Both the position numbers and the translations under genes were made by a program. A stretch of DNA of 64,000 bases from Monomorium pharaonis (taxonomy: Eukaryota; Arthropoda; Insecta; Hymenoptera; Formicidae): contig NC_050473.1 of the NCBI RefSeq assembly GCF_013373865.1, positions 13,523,365-13,587,364 of the forward strand. Direction: 5' to 3'. Positions within the stretch are counted from its first letter, which is position 1, and every line of letters starts with the position of its first letter. The notes beneath the pieces are model-generated. The model saw only the letters and a list, made by a program, of their open reading frames with translations. It made no database searches and was not told the DNA's origin. Shown piece after piece: positions 1 through 11,229 of this stretch.

Positions 1-428
1 AACACAATTAATGATTCGGCAAAGTATTAAAACCGATAAAATAAATAACAAGACTGTCGAGAATAATCTGCATAAAAAACAGATAATTTTAATTCTCCTC
101 TTTACAATCATTTCCGGATGTCAAGAATACATATGGTATGACTATCAACTGTTTAGATCATGAATCACGGGAGGAGAAAATTATTCGACACCCGTAGTTA
201 ATCGTAATCACTTAATTACATTACGATGCTTTGTTCGAGCGTTTGCTTCGAGTGCACAAGCGCGGGATCGTTGCGTTGACCGCGATCGATTATCTCGATT
301 TGGTTGCGGCCGCGTGATTAGAATACCGATTAACCGTGATTAGACGTGACCGTGGACATTCCTGCCGCACGCAAATGCCTGTTGGTTACAATGGTGTCGA
401 ACAACAGTGTTATCTATACGGCGGGACC

Positions 429-464
429 ACGTACGTACGTGCGTGCATGCGTGCGTGCGTGCGT
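429..464. repeat. (CGTR)n tetranucleotide microsatellite
   Basis: About nine units alternating CGTA and CGTG, with one CATG variant. Confidence 0.9.
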
Positions 465-1207
465 TGGACCGTAAGCCCGATTATGCGTTAAACCGTCACC
501 GTACAACCGCAAACGAAAATTTCTGGAGGGAAGAACAATATTAGATATCGTCTCTCGTTTCTATTTTATAATATCAATTCAATATTATAAAATATTAATA
601 AAATATTAATAAAAATAAATAAAGTGATATAATATAGAGCCGTCGTTGGAAACAAAAAATAGATAAATCGGCGATATTAAAAATTAGATGACCTAATATT
701 CTGATATTTGTAGAAATGTAACTTAGAAAGAGAATTTCAAAAATGTAGTTTTTTAGTTTTTCACAAGCTTATCAGTGATTTAAATTACACAATTATTCAT
801 TATTTTATAAATATATAAAGCAAATTACAGCTACATCCTTCAACTTTAAAAGATTTGGAAAAGAATTTTATACAATAAGCAAGATTATAGAAAACGATAG
901 GAAGATATTACAATTATTTATTGTTTGATGCTTTCATTTAACAGTTAAATCCTGAAACAAAATCTGATCGAATTCATCGAGTGTATGATTTCCTTGGGAA
1001 TTACCAATGGAATAAATGCGCGCGCGCTTGAAGTGGCGGGAAAACAGAAGGATTGAGTAACGGATCGACAAACGAGGTGAAAGAGAGGCTGTAGAGCAAG
1101 AGGTTGAGGAAGAGAAGAGAGAGAAAAAGAGATAGAGGACGGAGAGACTAAGGGGATTGAGTATTAATAGAGACGGGCGACTGGAAGCCGGAACTGAGCA
1201 ACGCGTA

Positions 1208-1244
1208 CTCCTCCTCGTCCTCCTCCTCGTCCTCCTCCTCCTCC
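1208..1244. repeat. CTC trinucleotide-rich tract
   Basis: Imperfect CTC repeat with occasional GTC. Read on the minus strand it encodes a Glu/Asp run, which explains the open frame over it. Confidence 0.85.
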
Positions 1245-1269
1245 ACCGAGAGAAAGAGAGAGGTCGCCT

Positions 1270-1405
1270 TATTTATAAACGGTGAGATAAAGTGCGGCTG
1301 CGACGCCGTGAGAGGAAGCTGCTCGCGGCGCGGCGGCCCGCGGCTCCCACGCTTCCACGGATGCATTACGTGTGCGCACCTCGAGCGACTGCACCCCTGA
1401 CGTAA
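1270..1405 (-). promoter_or_regulatory. Possible TATA promoter with CRE-like site
   Basis: On the minus strand TATAAATA (1270-1277) sits in a CpG-rich block. TGACGTAA, a CREB/ATF- or PAR-bZIP-like octamer, lies about 125 bp upstream at 1398-1405. A start would be expected near 1240-1245, at the edge of the GAG tract. This could be an internal promoter of the minus-strand neighbour. Confidence 0.25.
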
Positions 1406-2760
1406 TGCCGACGGTGCATTTGTTTAAAGAAAACTCACGAATGCGTTATTATTTAAGCTAACTTTCTCCGCGCCCGCGACATTTATGCACGACTCGCTTT
1501 CGAGGCATCTTATCTAGTGCCTAACAAATTGATGCAAATATTTTTTTCCGTAGAAAATTTTTCAAGTCAAACAGAAAACGCAGTTCGATAGTCACGAGTT
1601 GTGAAAAAAGATGAAAAATTTTTGACAAAAGATCAAGAAAACATAAATAAGCAAAATTTAGACTTTAGTTCAATTTATAAAAAAATAAGATGTACTATAT
1701 TTTTAAGCAAAGTGTGCGTATCAAAATGAAATTTAAAATATCGGAAATTATTTCACTCCGTGTATTTTTTTGCAAGTTACATTTAATTAATTGCGTATGT
1801 TCTTTATATTCTCCTAATGCTCATTTAGCTTTCGTTTCATAAAATATACTTTTCATCAACACTTTGCAAATTTCTCCGTTTAAAACGGAGTAGTTGACAA
1901 GGGAACACTAAAGTGCATCTAACGACTATATCAGAAAGTTAGCCGAGTGCTATGGTTAATTGCTGAAATACTTAGAATGAAAATTAGGAAATTAGAAAGC
2001 AACGACGTCGAGCTTTCTCATTTGCATTTTAAGAAGAAACCTCTTCGAGAATACCGGTAGCACAGCAATATCTAAGAGATCTCAAAGCGAAGCTTGCGCG
2101 CATCTTCTTAATCGCGGTATCGAGAGAGACGGAACTGTTCGATGTGCCGTTAAGGTTTCGAAACAATGCATTCCCGAGTTTCGTAGTACGGAATTAATTG
2201 CAACGCGTTAATTTCCTGAGTCCCGCCCTCCCCGTCCGGCCGAGGAGTCTTATGTCATTAGCGTGTCATACTTTTCACTGTGGACTCGCACTTTCATACC
2301 GGCAGTAATAGCGATTGAGACGCAGATAAGCACGCATGTGCATAACGGGCTCGCGGTGTTCTCAAGGCTAAAGAAAAACGCACGCTGTCTATGCACGTAC
2401 ACACAGTGAGAAACGCAATTTATAGATAATGCACAATACAGTAACGTACCGTTACAACCGGTACTCGGCCTCGACGTTACTTCACGTTAATACCTCTCGC
2501 GCGCTTTTCGCCTATTAATCGATACTTGCCGGTTTCTTTTTTAAAAAATGCAAAGTGTCCCACTATATTCACGTACAAAAATTTTAACGCTGTACTCTGG
2601 AGTTTAATTACTCGGAATTAATAATCACGGATAAACTATGTTTAGTAAGTAATGTTTATCGAAAACAATATTAACAGATAATTTCTACTTCTCTCGATGC
2701 AATTTAGATAATACGAGTTTTATGAACAATAAATAAGATAATATATAATAAAACACTCAC

Positions 2761-2986
2761 CCTACGGTTGTTTTCCATCGTCAGCCAATATCTCCAAGGC
2801 CTCCTTGTCCACCTCTTCCTCTCAGATCTTCATCGTTGCACAACACTCGCGAAAACACGAAACGGAAATACGATCGCGCGACTTTTCGCACTTCCGCGAA
2901 ATACACAAAATATTAATAAATTAAATGATCGTGATGTGACTTGAAACACTCAGACAAGATCCGTGTATTCCTGCGCGCCTTTGATC
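2761..2986 (-). CDS. Candidate first coding exon of a minus-strand neighbour gene
   Basis: On the minus strand a pyrimidine-rich acceptor (TTTGTTTATTACAG, just right of 2986) opens a 226-nt segment that ends at 2761 before a consensus GTGAGT donor (2755-2760). Its last ATG (2776-2778) has A at -3 and G at +4 and opens MENNRR, closing in phase 0 exactly at the donor. The upstream part is then 5' UTR and contains a short upstream frame (MKI then stop). Coding would be only 18 nt here, with the rest of the gene beyond the left edge. In another frame the segment reads EEEVDKEALEILADDGKQP then stop, which also looks protein-like, so a terminal exon is the alternative. I cannot name the gene. Confidence 0.4.
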
Positions 2987-4352
2987 CTGTAATAAACAAA
3001 GTACATTCAATGCGAATTAAAAATAAAAATTATTTTAAAAGAAATAATAATTATTCGCGATGAAACAATGACTCGTAATGCTTTTTATCACTTCGATTTC
3101 TACTTCGATGAACAAGTCACGCGATACGTCTGCCTGGGATAAGTTCGCGGCAGAACGTTTACGGGCAATTAATTCTAATAGATAATTAATTGCACGGATA
3201 GATAATAACTAATCGTTCACAGAGAGTAATTGCTACTAAAGAATTTTCTCTTTAGTATTTGTCGCGATAAAATTTCAAAGGGTAATAACACGACGACACG
3301 TGTTATTACCCTTTGACGTAGAATGTCATACGGTTGCATTTGCTGCCGTTGGACGATCGGCTATTGTGAACAGCTGTACGACAAAAAATGTCTATCAAAA
3401 TCAAGGTCTCGCACCAACTGATTCTATAAAACATACACTGTGTTATATAGAAAATGTATGCCAAATATATTGTATCGCATCTCAAATTAAATTTTAATTC
3501 AACAAAATTTTCCATTATTCGAATCAATTCAAATTAATCACATTTCACGATAGTATATTGTACAGCAGCGTATTATACCGCACATGTCATCTCTCTTAAT
3601 GAAAGTAGTAGATAAATTGTGTTTAAATCGACGAATAATTCTAAGAAACGCGAGATACGGTCCAAATTCAAGCTCAGTCATTAAACATCATATTCAAGAG
3701 ATAGCCCATAAAGATTACAGTCTTCAATTTTCATTTCTATATCTCCTCTAATTCTCGCTTCGAGGGAACAAGTCGCGCGAAACATTCAAGTTCGAAAAGC
3801 CCCATAGGCTTGAGACGCGTACGACGGATAAGAAACGGAAATTACAAGAATTAATTAATCGTGCAGATAGATCTGTAATGAATTATGAAGAATGAGCAAT
3901 TCGGAAAGATAATAGGAGATATCACTACCTGTCTGCTTGAGTGGAGGAATACGAATGGTAGCGCGGCGACCTTGTGTTTGTGTCGCAGCACGCAAACAGC
4001 GCGCCGCGACGGTGTACAATCGCCGCCGTACACAATACAATTATACGAAGACCATTCGCCAACCGACTTGTTACTGTCCGATATATCTTAATAGCTGACA
4101 CAAAAGAATTTAATTTTACCGAATACTCTGTTTCTTGTAATTGAAATTAATCTCGACGAACGCGTTATCGCTGTACATTAAATCTAACATTGATTTGAAA
4201 AATGTAATTTATCTTATCTCAATCGAGAAAGTATTTACGTAATTTAATTGATACTATTATTTCCTGCCAAATTTTTACGCTTCAAAAAAAACGAAATACG
4301 ACTACGTGACTTTAATAAATCAGGAATTTCTCCGGTGTGGACGGTTATACTG
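2987..4352. other. Non-coding DNA with a perfect hairpin
   Basis: No convincing gene. It contains the 18-bp-arm palindrome at 3275-3316. Open frames over 3300-3530 and 3850-4090 overlap on both strands and show no domain. Confidence 0.5.
3275..3316. repeat. Perfect 18-bp inverted repeat, 6-nt loop
   Basis: TCAAAGGGTAATAACACG, a 6-base spacer, then its exact reverse complement. It is compatible with a cruciform, a hairpin RNA or a very short foldback element. Confidence 0.9.
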
Positions 4353-4636
4353 ACAAGGTAACCTCGCGAACTCGAAAGTTCAAATTTTACTGAAACTTGG
4401 CATAAATGTAGAAAGAGTGAATACATGAATTTAGAAATTTTTAGTTGGTGCCCAAATATGGTTTGAAGAGGTGAAACCACCCTTCAAAGTTGAGACGATT
4501 TTTGAATGGTGGTTTTACCCCTTCAAACCGTTTTTGGGCACCAACTAAAAATTTCTAAATTCATGTATTCACCCCCTCTACATTTATGCCAAGTTTCATT
4601 AAAATCTGAATTTTTGAGTTCGCGAGGTTCCCTTGT
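4353..4636. mobile_element. Foldback (palindromic MITE-like) element
   Basis: Two inverted arms of about 130 bp flank a spacer of about 24 bp. Outer ends are ACAAGGTAACCTCGCGAACT on the left and the complement of ACAAGGGAACCTCGCGAACT on the right. I count roughly 13 mismatches per 131 aligned bases, mostly transitions. No protein is encoded. The structure is that of a non-autonomous DNA element or foldback. I could not define a target duplication or assign a superfamily. Confidence 0.75.
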
Positions 4637-7131
4637 GAATCAGGGAAAAATTAATCATTTTACTTTGTAGATGTAAAAGTTTATGAAAAAAAAAATATAA
4701 TAATAAATTGTATAATTTTAATTTCTTAAAAATTTTTTTACTTAAAGACGAAGACATAAGTATTTTCAAGAAACATTATTCATAATATTCTGTACATCTC
4801 GATGTTACGATAAACATTAAATCATAAGCAATGTTTTGGTTAAATGGTGCATCGATATAAGATCTTCAATGGATTTACAGAGAGAGGTCCATTTGCCAAG
4901 AATGCATTATCGAACAGTTTTCGAAACAGTATAACCGTAGAGATAACCGTAGGGAATAGAAAGGAAACGACGTCAGTGGAACTTCCGCAAGCACTTGGGA
5001 ACTGACGAATGTCGGAACAAGAATGGAAACATGTATCCGGAAGCCCTTTCTATTGGAAGCAAGAATGGAAACAATCTCGCGCGAAAAAAAAAACGAAGTT
5101 CGAAAGCTATAACAACGCATTAAAAATTGAAGGCACCGTTTGCTTTGTACTGTACCATCGTTTCGTAATAATAACGTAGCGAATATGACAGGATATTGCC
5201 GCGAATTTTTTAGCGAAATCGAAACAAGCACTCATCTCTACCAAATAAGTAAATGAATCAAAATAGAAGCTTCCGCGAATATTAAACGCGACATTAGGCA
5301 CAACAAAACAACGGAGTTATTCGTGACTTCTTCCCAACGAAAATGCATAGATCAAGAGCAAAAAAACGAGGAATAAGGACTCGTGGGCTGAGTTCTCGAT
5401 AAAATACTTGTACTGCAATAAGTTTGCAGTAACGTTCATTTTGCTACATAATTTCCCGCGACTTTCCCGTTGCACGGTTGTTTATGACCAGCAGACTAAA
5501 ATCCACATGAACCACCGGCGAGCCGGAACAAACGCGCAGTAAACGACGCTGGTTGGCGCACGTAATAGCCTTCTTTTATTCGCGACGATGTTACAGCGCC
5601 GATTAGCTGTCCACACGCGGATTGCCTGCACACCGGTATGCACCGCACGACGCGTATATACCAACCGATATTTATGCGAGCGAATGCGTGTGCACGCGAC
5701 TCGCGAACGCTGCACAAACGCACGTGGTCAAGAGAGAGAAACGTCTAACGAGCGCGACCAGCGCCAACGATAAATCAATGTTGCGTAATCGAGATGTTGA
5801 TTTATATCGCACCCGACGTGTGCCGTTGACCCGTAGCTCCTTTTTTTTCCTTCTTTCCGCTTCTTTTCGCGCAATTTCCAGGTTTTTTTGCGTTTAAACT
5901 TTTTCGTTCATCGCGTCCCTACAAGATTTTCTGAAACAGCCCATTGAAAATGTACATCTCGAACTAAATGATCGCGCAACCGAGTGGCTTTTCTAGCTCT
6001 ATACTCATACGTTGATATCTCAACGGTAGTTGACATATCCTTGCTCGATAGATATTTCATATGTGTATGGATTGCGTAGGGTGTTTCGCAAGGCTTACGT
6101 GTGTTTCAAGAGCGTACTTTGTTACGTAATGATATTTTATGATTGAATTACTTGTTGTCATTTACGTTTATAACTTTTTATACAAAATTGATAGACATAA
6201 TCCGTGAATAATCTTTGATTCATTTGCTCTTACGCAGAAAATGCATTTTTAAGTCATAAGTAACTGACTTTTGATGCTCACAGTCGGCAGCTCGAAACTG
6301 ACCCTTCAGTTCCAGTTAATAGAAGCGGCGAGCCCACCATACCGTTTTCCGTACGCGTGATATTAGCACTGGTTTCTTGCATTGATTACCTCATCGCGTT
6401 CGGCTTTTCCAGCAGACATGATATCTCGGAAACATATCGATACACGCCTAGCTGCCCACGTGCCTGTGCCACCTTCGAGGCACGCCAGAGAAAACACTAT
6501 CAATAATGCTCGCTCGGGTGTGACACTGGCTGTCGAGTTGCAAACGCGAGAAGAGATTGCCTCTATTCTCAAAGAAAAAAATTTACCTTTTTCTTTCGCA
6601 AAATAATTTTCAACATTAATTATACCTTGCGATTAGAACAATTCACTTTTTAGAGAATCGAATTTACTGGATTTTCTTTTATCTAACGACTAGAAAATAT
6701 TCACTTAATAAAAAGAAAAGAACATTATCAATCAACATACATAAGTAATTTTACGCAATAAGATTTCTGAAAAATCATTCGATATTGTTTCGGGTCGACG
6801 AAAGCAGCAAATTCAAAGCGATCACTAGCAAGAATTCATATCAGAGATTCAGGACGCCCGCTAACAACATTTGCTAGTTTATCGGAGTATAGCGGACGAA
6901 AACGAGCAGAATTTTAAGTAGAACGCGAATATCAATTCTAGTCACTTCAGTATCGCTATTATTCTCTGCACTGCTTAAATATTAGTTACTCTATATAGTA
7001 TTGTGGTCGTGCGCTAACATACAAGTGTGTATTGAAATAAATTTCTATGTTCAAATATCATTAACGGTAGCTGAAATTGAGATGCTATCAATGTATATAA
7101 AATAGAAAAAAACAATGACATATATTTTTTC
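4637..7131. other. Non-coding DNA
   Basis: Mixed AT-rich and CpG-rich DNA. The GC-richer part around 5480-5900 gives overlapping arginine-rich frames in several phases, which looks compositional rather than coding. No repeat array. Confidence 0.5.
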
Positions 7132-8225
7132 ATTTCTTTAGATTTAATAAACGGTTTTGTTCGACTATTCCAAAGCATGTATTTCGTTGGTTTTAATAAA
7201 TTCTATACAGATTTCATTAGATTTAATAAAATTTATTAGAAACAAAGAAATATATGCTTAAAATGGTCGAACAAAACGGTTTATTAAATTTAAAGAAATC
7301 TTTCTCTCTGTGTATATTGAATAATATCAAATTATTTAATTTTTATTATTTAATTAAGATTTCCAAAATTTTACTGTCCTTTATTCGTGAACTAGTAATT
7401 TTTACCGAAGATGCAATGCAGGATTAAATTTTGAATGAAATTTTATCCAAAATACCGTCCCCTTTCTCTAGACAGAATTTTCTCTCTCTACATAACGATA
7501 TAAGGCGGGCATAAGGTGAAGGTATCGATTGCGCAACATCGATATTATGCAACCAAATCGCCTTCCTGCTGTTATCTAACTCCACAGAGTACAGGAACTC
7601 AGTGAAGACTGGGACGCGATGATGACGTAGTTGTCCAAAGTTTTCTTCTTCCGCGATCAGCGGTGACCGCTCGTCGGTGACTTTACGTCACCATTTCTAT
7701 GCTACCATAAATGGATTCTTACCGGGGGGGTGTAACACGTAACGCGATAAAAGAAACCTTAATTATAATATACTAAATAAATAGCTTATATGTAAAGTTA
7801 ATTGAAAGAATCTTTTTCCGTTTAAAATGTATAGATGTAAAATATTGTAAATTGTTTGTGCAATATAAAGCCGATCTCTTTTAATTAAAATTACTATTAA
7901 GTAAATTTTTAATTTTTTAAGATTTTTATTAAAACAATATTTAAATTAACGATTTCATGGTTTCGTATCAAATTTAAAAAATTAATATAAAATAACAAAA
8001 TAACTAAAAAATAATCTTTTGTTATTTACAATAAGTAAGATTAATAAAATTAAAACATTTTATCATTTAATTTTGTTGTGTGTTGAAATTTAATCCCACA
8101 AAATAACACTTCATTATTAAATAATCCTGTGACTATTAACTGTTTGGTAATTAAGTAACTGCTATTTTTCTTACCTTGACCTCAGTTTTTGCGATCAAAT
8201 TAACTTGTTTGCTTCCGGAACACCC
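6079..8225. mobile_element. Possible degenerate inverted-terminus element
   Basis: GGGTGTTTCGCAAG at 6079-6092 is the near reverse complement of CTTCCGGAACACCC at 8212-8225 (12 of 14 matching), giving a candidate 2.1-kb TIR element without coding capacity. The foldback at 7132-7299 lies close to its centre. A similar terminus, CAGGGTGTTCCG, occurs alone at 36881. No target duplication was identified, so this is tentative. Confidence 0.25.
7132..7299. repeat. Imperfect foldback repeat, arms about 75 bp
   Basis: ATTTCTTTAGATTTAATAAA at the left end is mirrored by the complement of ATTTCTTTAAATTTAATAAA at the right end. The homology, broken by a short gap, continues inward through TTTTGTTCGAC to near the centre. 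It is AT-rich and has no coding capacity. Likely a decayed palindromic MITE. Confidence 0.65.
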
Positions 8226-9240
8226 TCTACGGAATGTCTAATTTGGATTGCAAATGTGGCAAAACGTTGAACAAGAATATTAATCACTCTACCGTCTCAC
8301 TTGCCTTGGTAAAATTACACGCTTCTGACAGAAACAATCACTTTCTCAGCTTTCTTTGAAATAAATCCATTATATCGAATATTTCTAAACTGCCGAATAT
8401 TTGATCATTTACTAATACAAATAATCTATTATAATACGTTCAAAGAGTATATTATATTTAAAAATAAACTATCTTAATTTGTCTTAAAACTATTTTGCAT
8501 AAAATATTAATTGAAGTTAATTCAGCGTTTAATATTTTTGAATTAATATATGGGTCGTCTTTGATTTGAAATATAAAGAGATGGAAATAGAGAGAGAATA
8601 TAAAGTTTATATTGTTATTATACATTATTATATTCCCATCTTTATTTAACGTGATGTAAATAATAGTCTGCAATAATATTCCACTTTAACGCTAAATGCT
8701 ACCTAATTTCACTTCGTATTAACGCGAGTTGTATCAAGCGCATAAAACTCAGAATCGGAAGGCCGCATTTAACACTAAATGTGGCGCTAAATAAAGGTGA
8801 GAATGCGCTAAAGGTATTCGCGCCGTGCAATTAGCGCTAAAACGTGACGGTCTGATCTTTAGTTCAATTTGTCTAATATGAGCGTGACACGCGACTTAAG
8901 CACGAAATGAGAGTTGGGCAGGCACATTTAACGGTAAATGCCAGGAATACGAGGCATTGTCTTAGAAACGCGTGCACCGCGTGGTGGATTAATAAATCGT
9001 GCACCATGCGCGACGATATCAAGGCGATATCGACTCCTATCCAATCGAAAGGTCCGCAACCGATAGAATGACACGCGGCAATAAAGCTCAAATCACACGG
9101 AACGATCTTTCTCCCCGAAACACAGTTGTTCGTCATAAATTGACTTTGAATTCGAAAATAGAGATCTGGGACATCTGGATCAAATATGGCTCGGTTTTCA
9201 ATACGTGGCTCACTTATGCTGACCATTTGGTCCATTTGTT
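7300..9240. other. Non-coding AT-rich DNA
   Basis: No gene seen. Around 8690-8945 several GCGCTAAA/TTTAGCGC-like words recur, and GCCGCATTTA at 8761 pairs with TAAATGTGGC ten-odd bases on, a small near-perfect palindrome. Confidence 0.5.
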
Positions 9241-9396
9241 TTTCCGGTCTTTCCCGTCTCTCCCCGTCTCTCCCGGTCTCTCCCGGTTTCTCCCGATCTC
9301 TCCCGGTCTCTCTCCGTCTCTGCCCGTCTCTTCCGGTCTCTCCCGTCTCTCCCCGTCTTTCCCGGTCTCTCCCCGTCTCTCCCCGTCTCTTCCGGT
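9241..9396. repeat. Decamer minisatellite (CCGTCTCTCC-like unit)
   Basis: About 15.5 copies of a 10-bp pyrimidine-rich unit (consensus near TCTCTCCCGG), with one single-base slip near 9340. The strand is almost pure C/T with a G per unit. The period explains long open frames in several phases on both strands here (repeating Arg-Glu-Thr-Gly-Asp on the minus strand). Confidence 0.93.
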
Positions 9397-11060
9397 GTAG
9401 ATAACCATTTATACAAATTTGACAGCTGTCAAAATTCAATCGCAATGATTACTCTCGCAACACGAAGTAAGCGCAACGAGAGAATCAATCGACATCGCGG
9501 AAAAGCGACAACAATACTTCGAAAGATGCGAGTATCGATGCCATAAAAGAAGAGAAGAGAAAATCATAGATGAGATTATTAATGATGTGATCTTTTCTAT
9601 TTTCTTCTATGTTTTCAAGTACCTACACACACATATATACATTTAAAGTGGAGTAAAAAAACACTAAAAAAATTTAGGTACAAATCACATTTAAAATATA
9701 TATCGTAAACAACAATAATTCTGTCAAAAACATATCACGGTGACTATCAAATCTAATAAAATTTTACATATCTTTTCCAGAGTTTATCATTGCAGTCAAG
9801 AAGATCTCATATTGTTGTTTGAAGTCAAAGATCCTATATACAGATACAGGTCTTCAGAAAACCGAGACGGTCAATGAACACAAGTTGGAAACGTTTTGTT
9901 CCGTCTGACGTAGACTTAAGGAGCGCGAACGAAATCATTGTGTGATTTCTGAACTCGATACATATTACACCACCGTGGTGTCTCAAGACTACCTACAGGA
10001 GGGCGATAAGTATGCGATTTATGTGTTCCTCAGCGATATTTGTTGTGTGAGTTCGCGCATGTCACAACTTGCCGCGGATTGCATCAGCAATGCTTTCGAG
10101 TGCTGCGGTGCGGTAGCCCATTGTTGCGTACCTACCGCGTATTATCGTATGGCACGCACGATCTGTTTCCACTTACTACCACCCCGTTACTTTCGTCGCG
10201 CCTCGCCCATACTTCTTCGGTCAATTCGCCGCCGCTCGATCGGCCGCAACGATGGGAAAGGTACACACGCTTGCTACTGTTGTTCCCGATGCAACAATGA
10301 ATACCAGGAAGTTTTAGTACCTAGGATTATTATACGTGTTAAGAAGTTTAACGCATACCGGATGTTTGTACACAAACTCCAATTTCCCAGTTTCTAACTC
10401 TCCGCTCTCTAAGCTTTTAATTCGTAACTCGCAACTTTCAACCATCAAACTGCTCAGTGAATATTCACTAAAAAAATATGATCAGTATAATAGATATAAT
10501 GTGCTACAAAATAAATAATTCTCTCGTATAAAATCTGTCGCTATAAATTTTTCGATTTGTTAATTTAAGACATTCACTATCAAATATTCGGCAGAAATTA
10601 CAACCTGATATGATTAGCTTTTTTTTTAATTGTTACAACACAATCAAAACTTTTGTATACGACAGTCATCAGACACTTAAAGATTTTTCACGGCTTAGCC
10701 CGCGGAACGGACTCCTTGCAGGTGAAGGCGCGACGAGGCATGGCGCGTCCCGGAAGTAGGTGCGTCCAACGTAGTTCCTCCTTTCGAGGCCAGGAGGTTC
10801 CTAATGGTCTCGCTATTCGCTATTGTCGTTACGCGCTCAATATTAACAACTGTATTTCGTTATCTTGTCGCACCCACACTTTTTGTTATGCACATCGATA
10901 AACGTGTGTAAAAGAAAACGTAAAAAAAGAAAGAAAAACTGTTATTTAAAAAAAATGAATAAATGTCACACATAGTGTATAAGTATGATAAAACCTAGTT
11001 ATCAGCAAATTCGTAATCCCGTGGTAATAGTCCAAATTTTTAAAGCTTGGATTTGTATAT

Positions 11061-11097
<37 letters not shown>

Positions 11098-11229
11098 GAA
11101 ATGATTATTAATTTACGTAGAAAAAGTTCTTTAAAAAATTATATTCAAATCATCTTTTCACTCAAATTCATTTGCTTCAAAATTTATCTATTAACTAGGT
11201 ATTAAATTAAATAAATGTATTATAGAACG
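9397..11229. other. Non-coding DNA with a (GT)n run
   Basis: No convincing gene. The frame over 9942-10397 is cysteine-rich but shows no spacing of a known domain and no flanking splice signals that I trust. A GT microsatellite lies at 11059-11094. Confidence 0.45.
11059..11094. repeat. (GT)n microsatellite
   Basis: Near-perfect GT dinucleotide run with TATG interruptions at its left end. Confidence 0.93.

Larger units (their letters stand above)
1..2754. other. Non-coding DNA at the left edge
   Basis: AT-rich, with no convincing coding frame. It holds a CGTA/CGTG tetranucleotide run near 430-464 and a GA- and CpG-rich block at about 1020-1400. If the minus-strand exon at 2761 is real, this is its downstream intron. 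Confidence 0.5.

Noticed and set aside
8873..9445. Long open frames on both strands suggesting a repeat protein
   Set aside because: The length comes from a 10-bp minisatellite that stays open in many phases; the flanks have no domain.
9942..10397. A cysteine-rich 151-codon frame
   Set aside because: Cysteines are not spaced like a known zinc or disulfide domain, overlapping frames are equally long, and there is no splice support.
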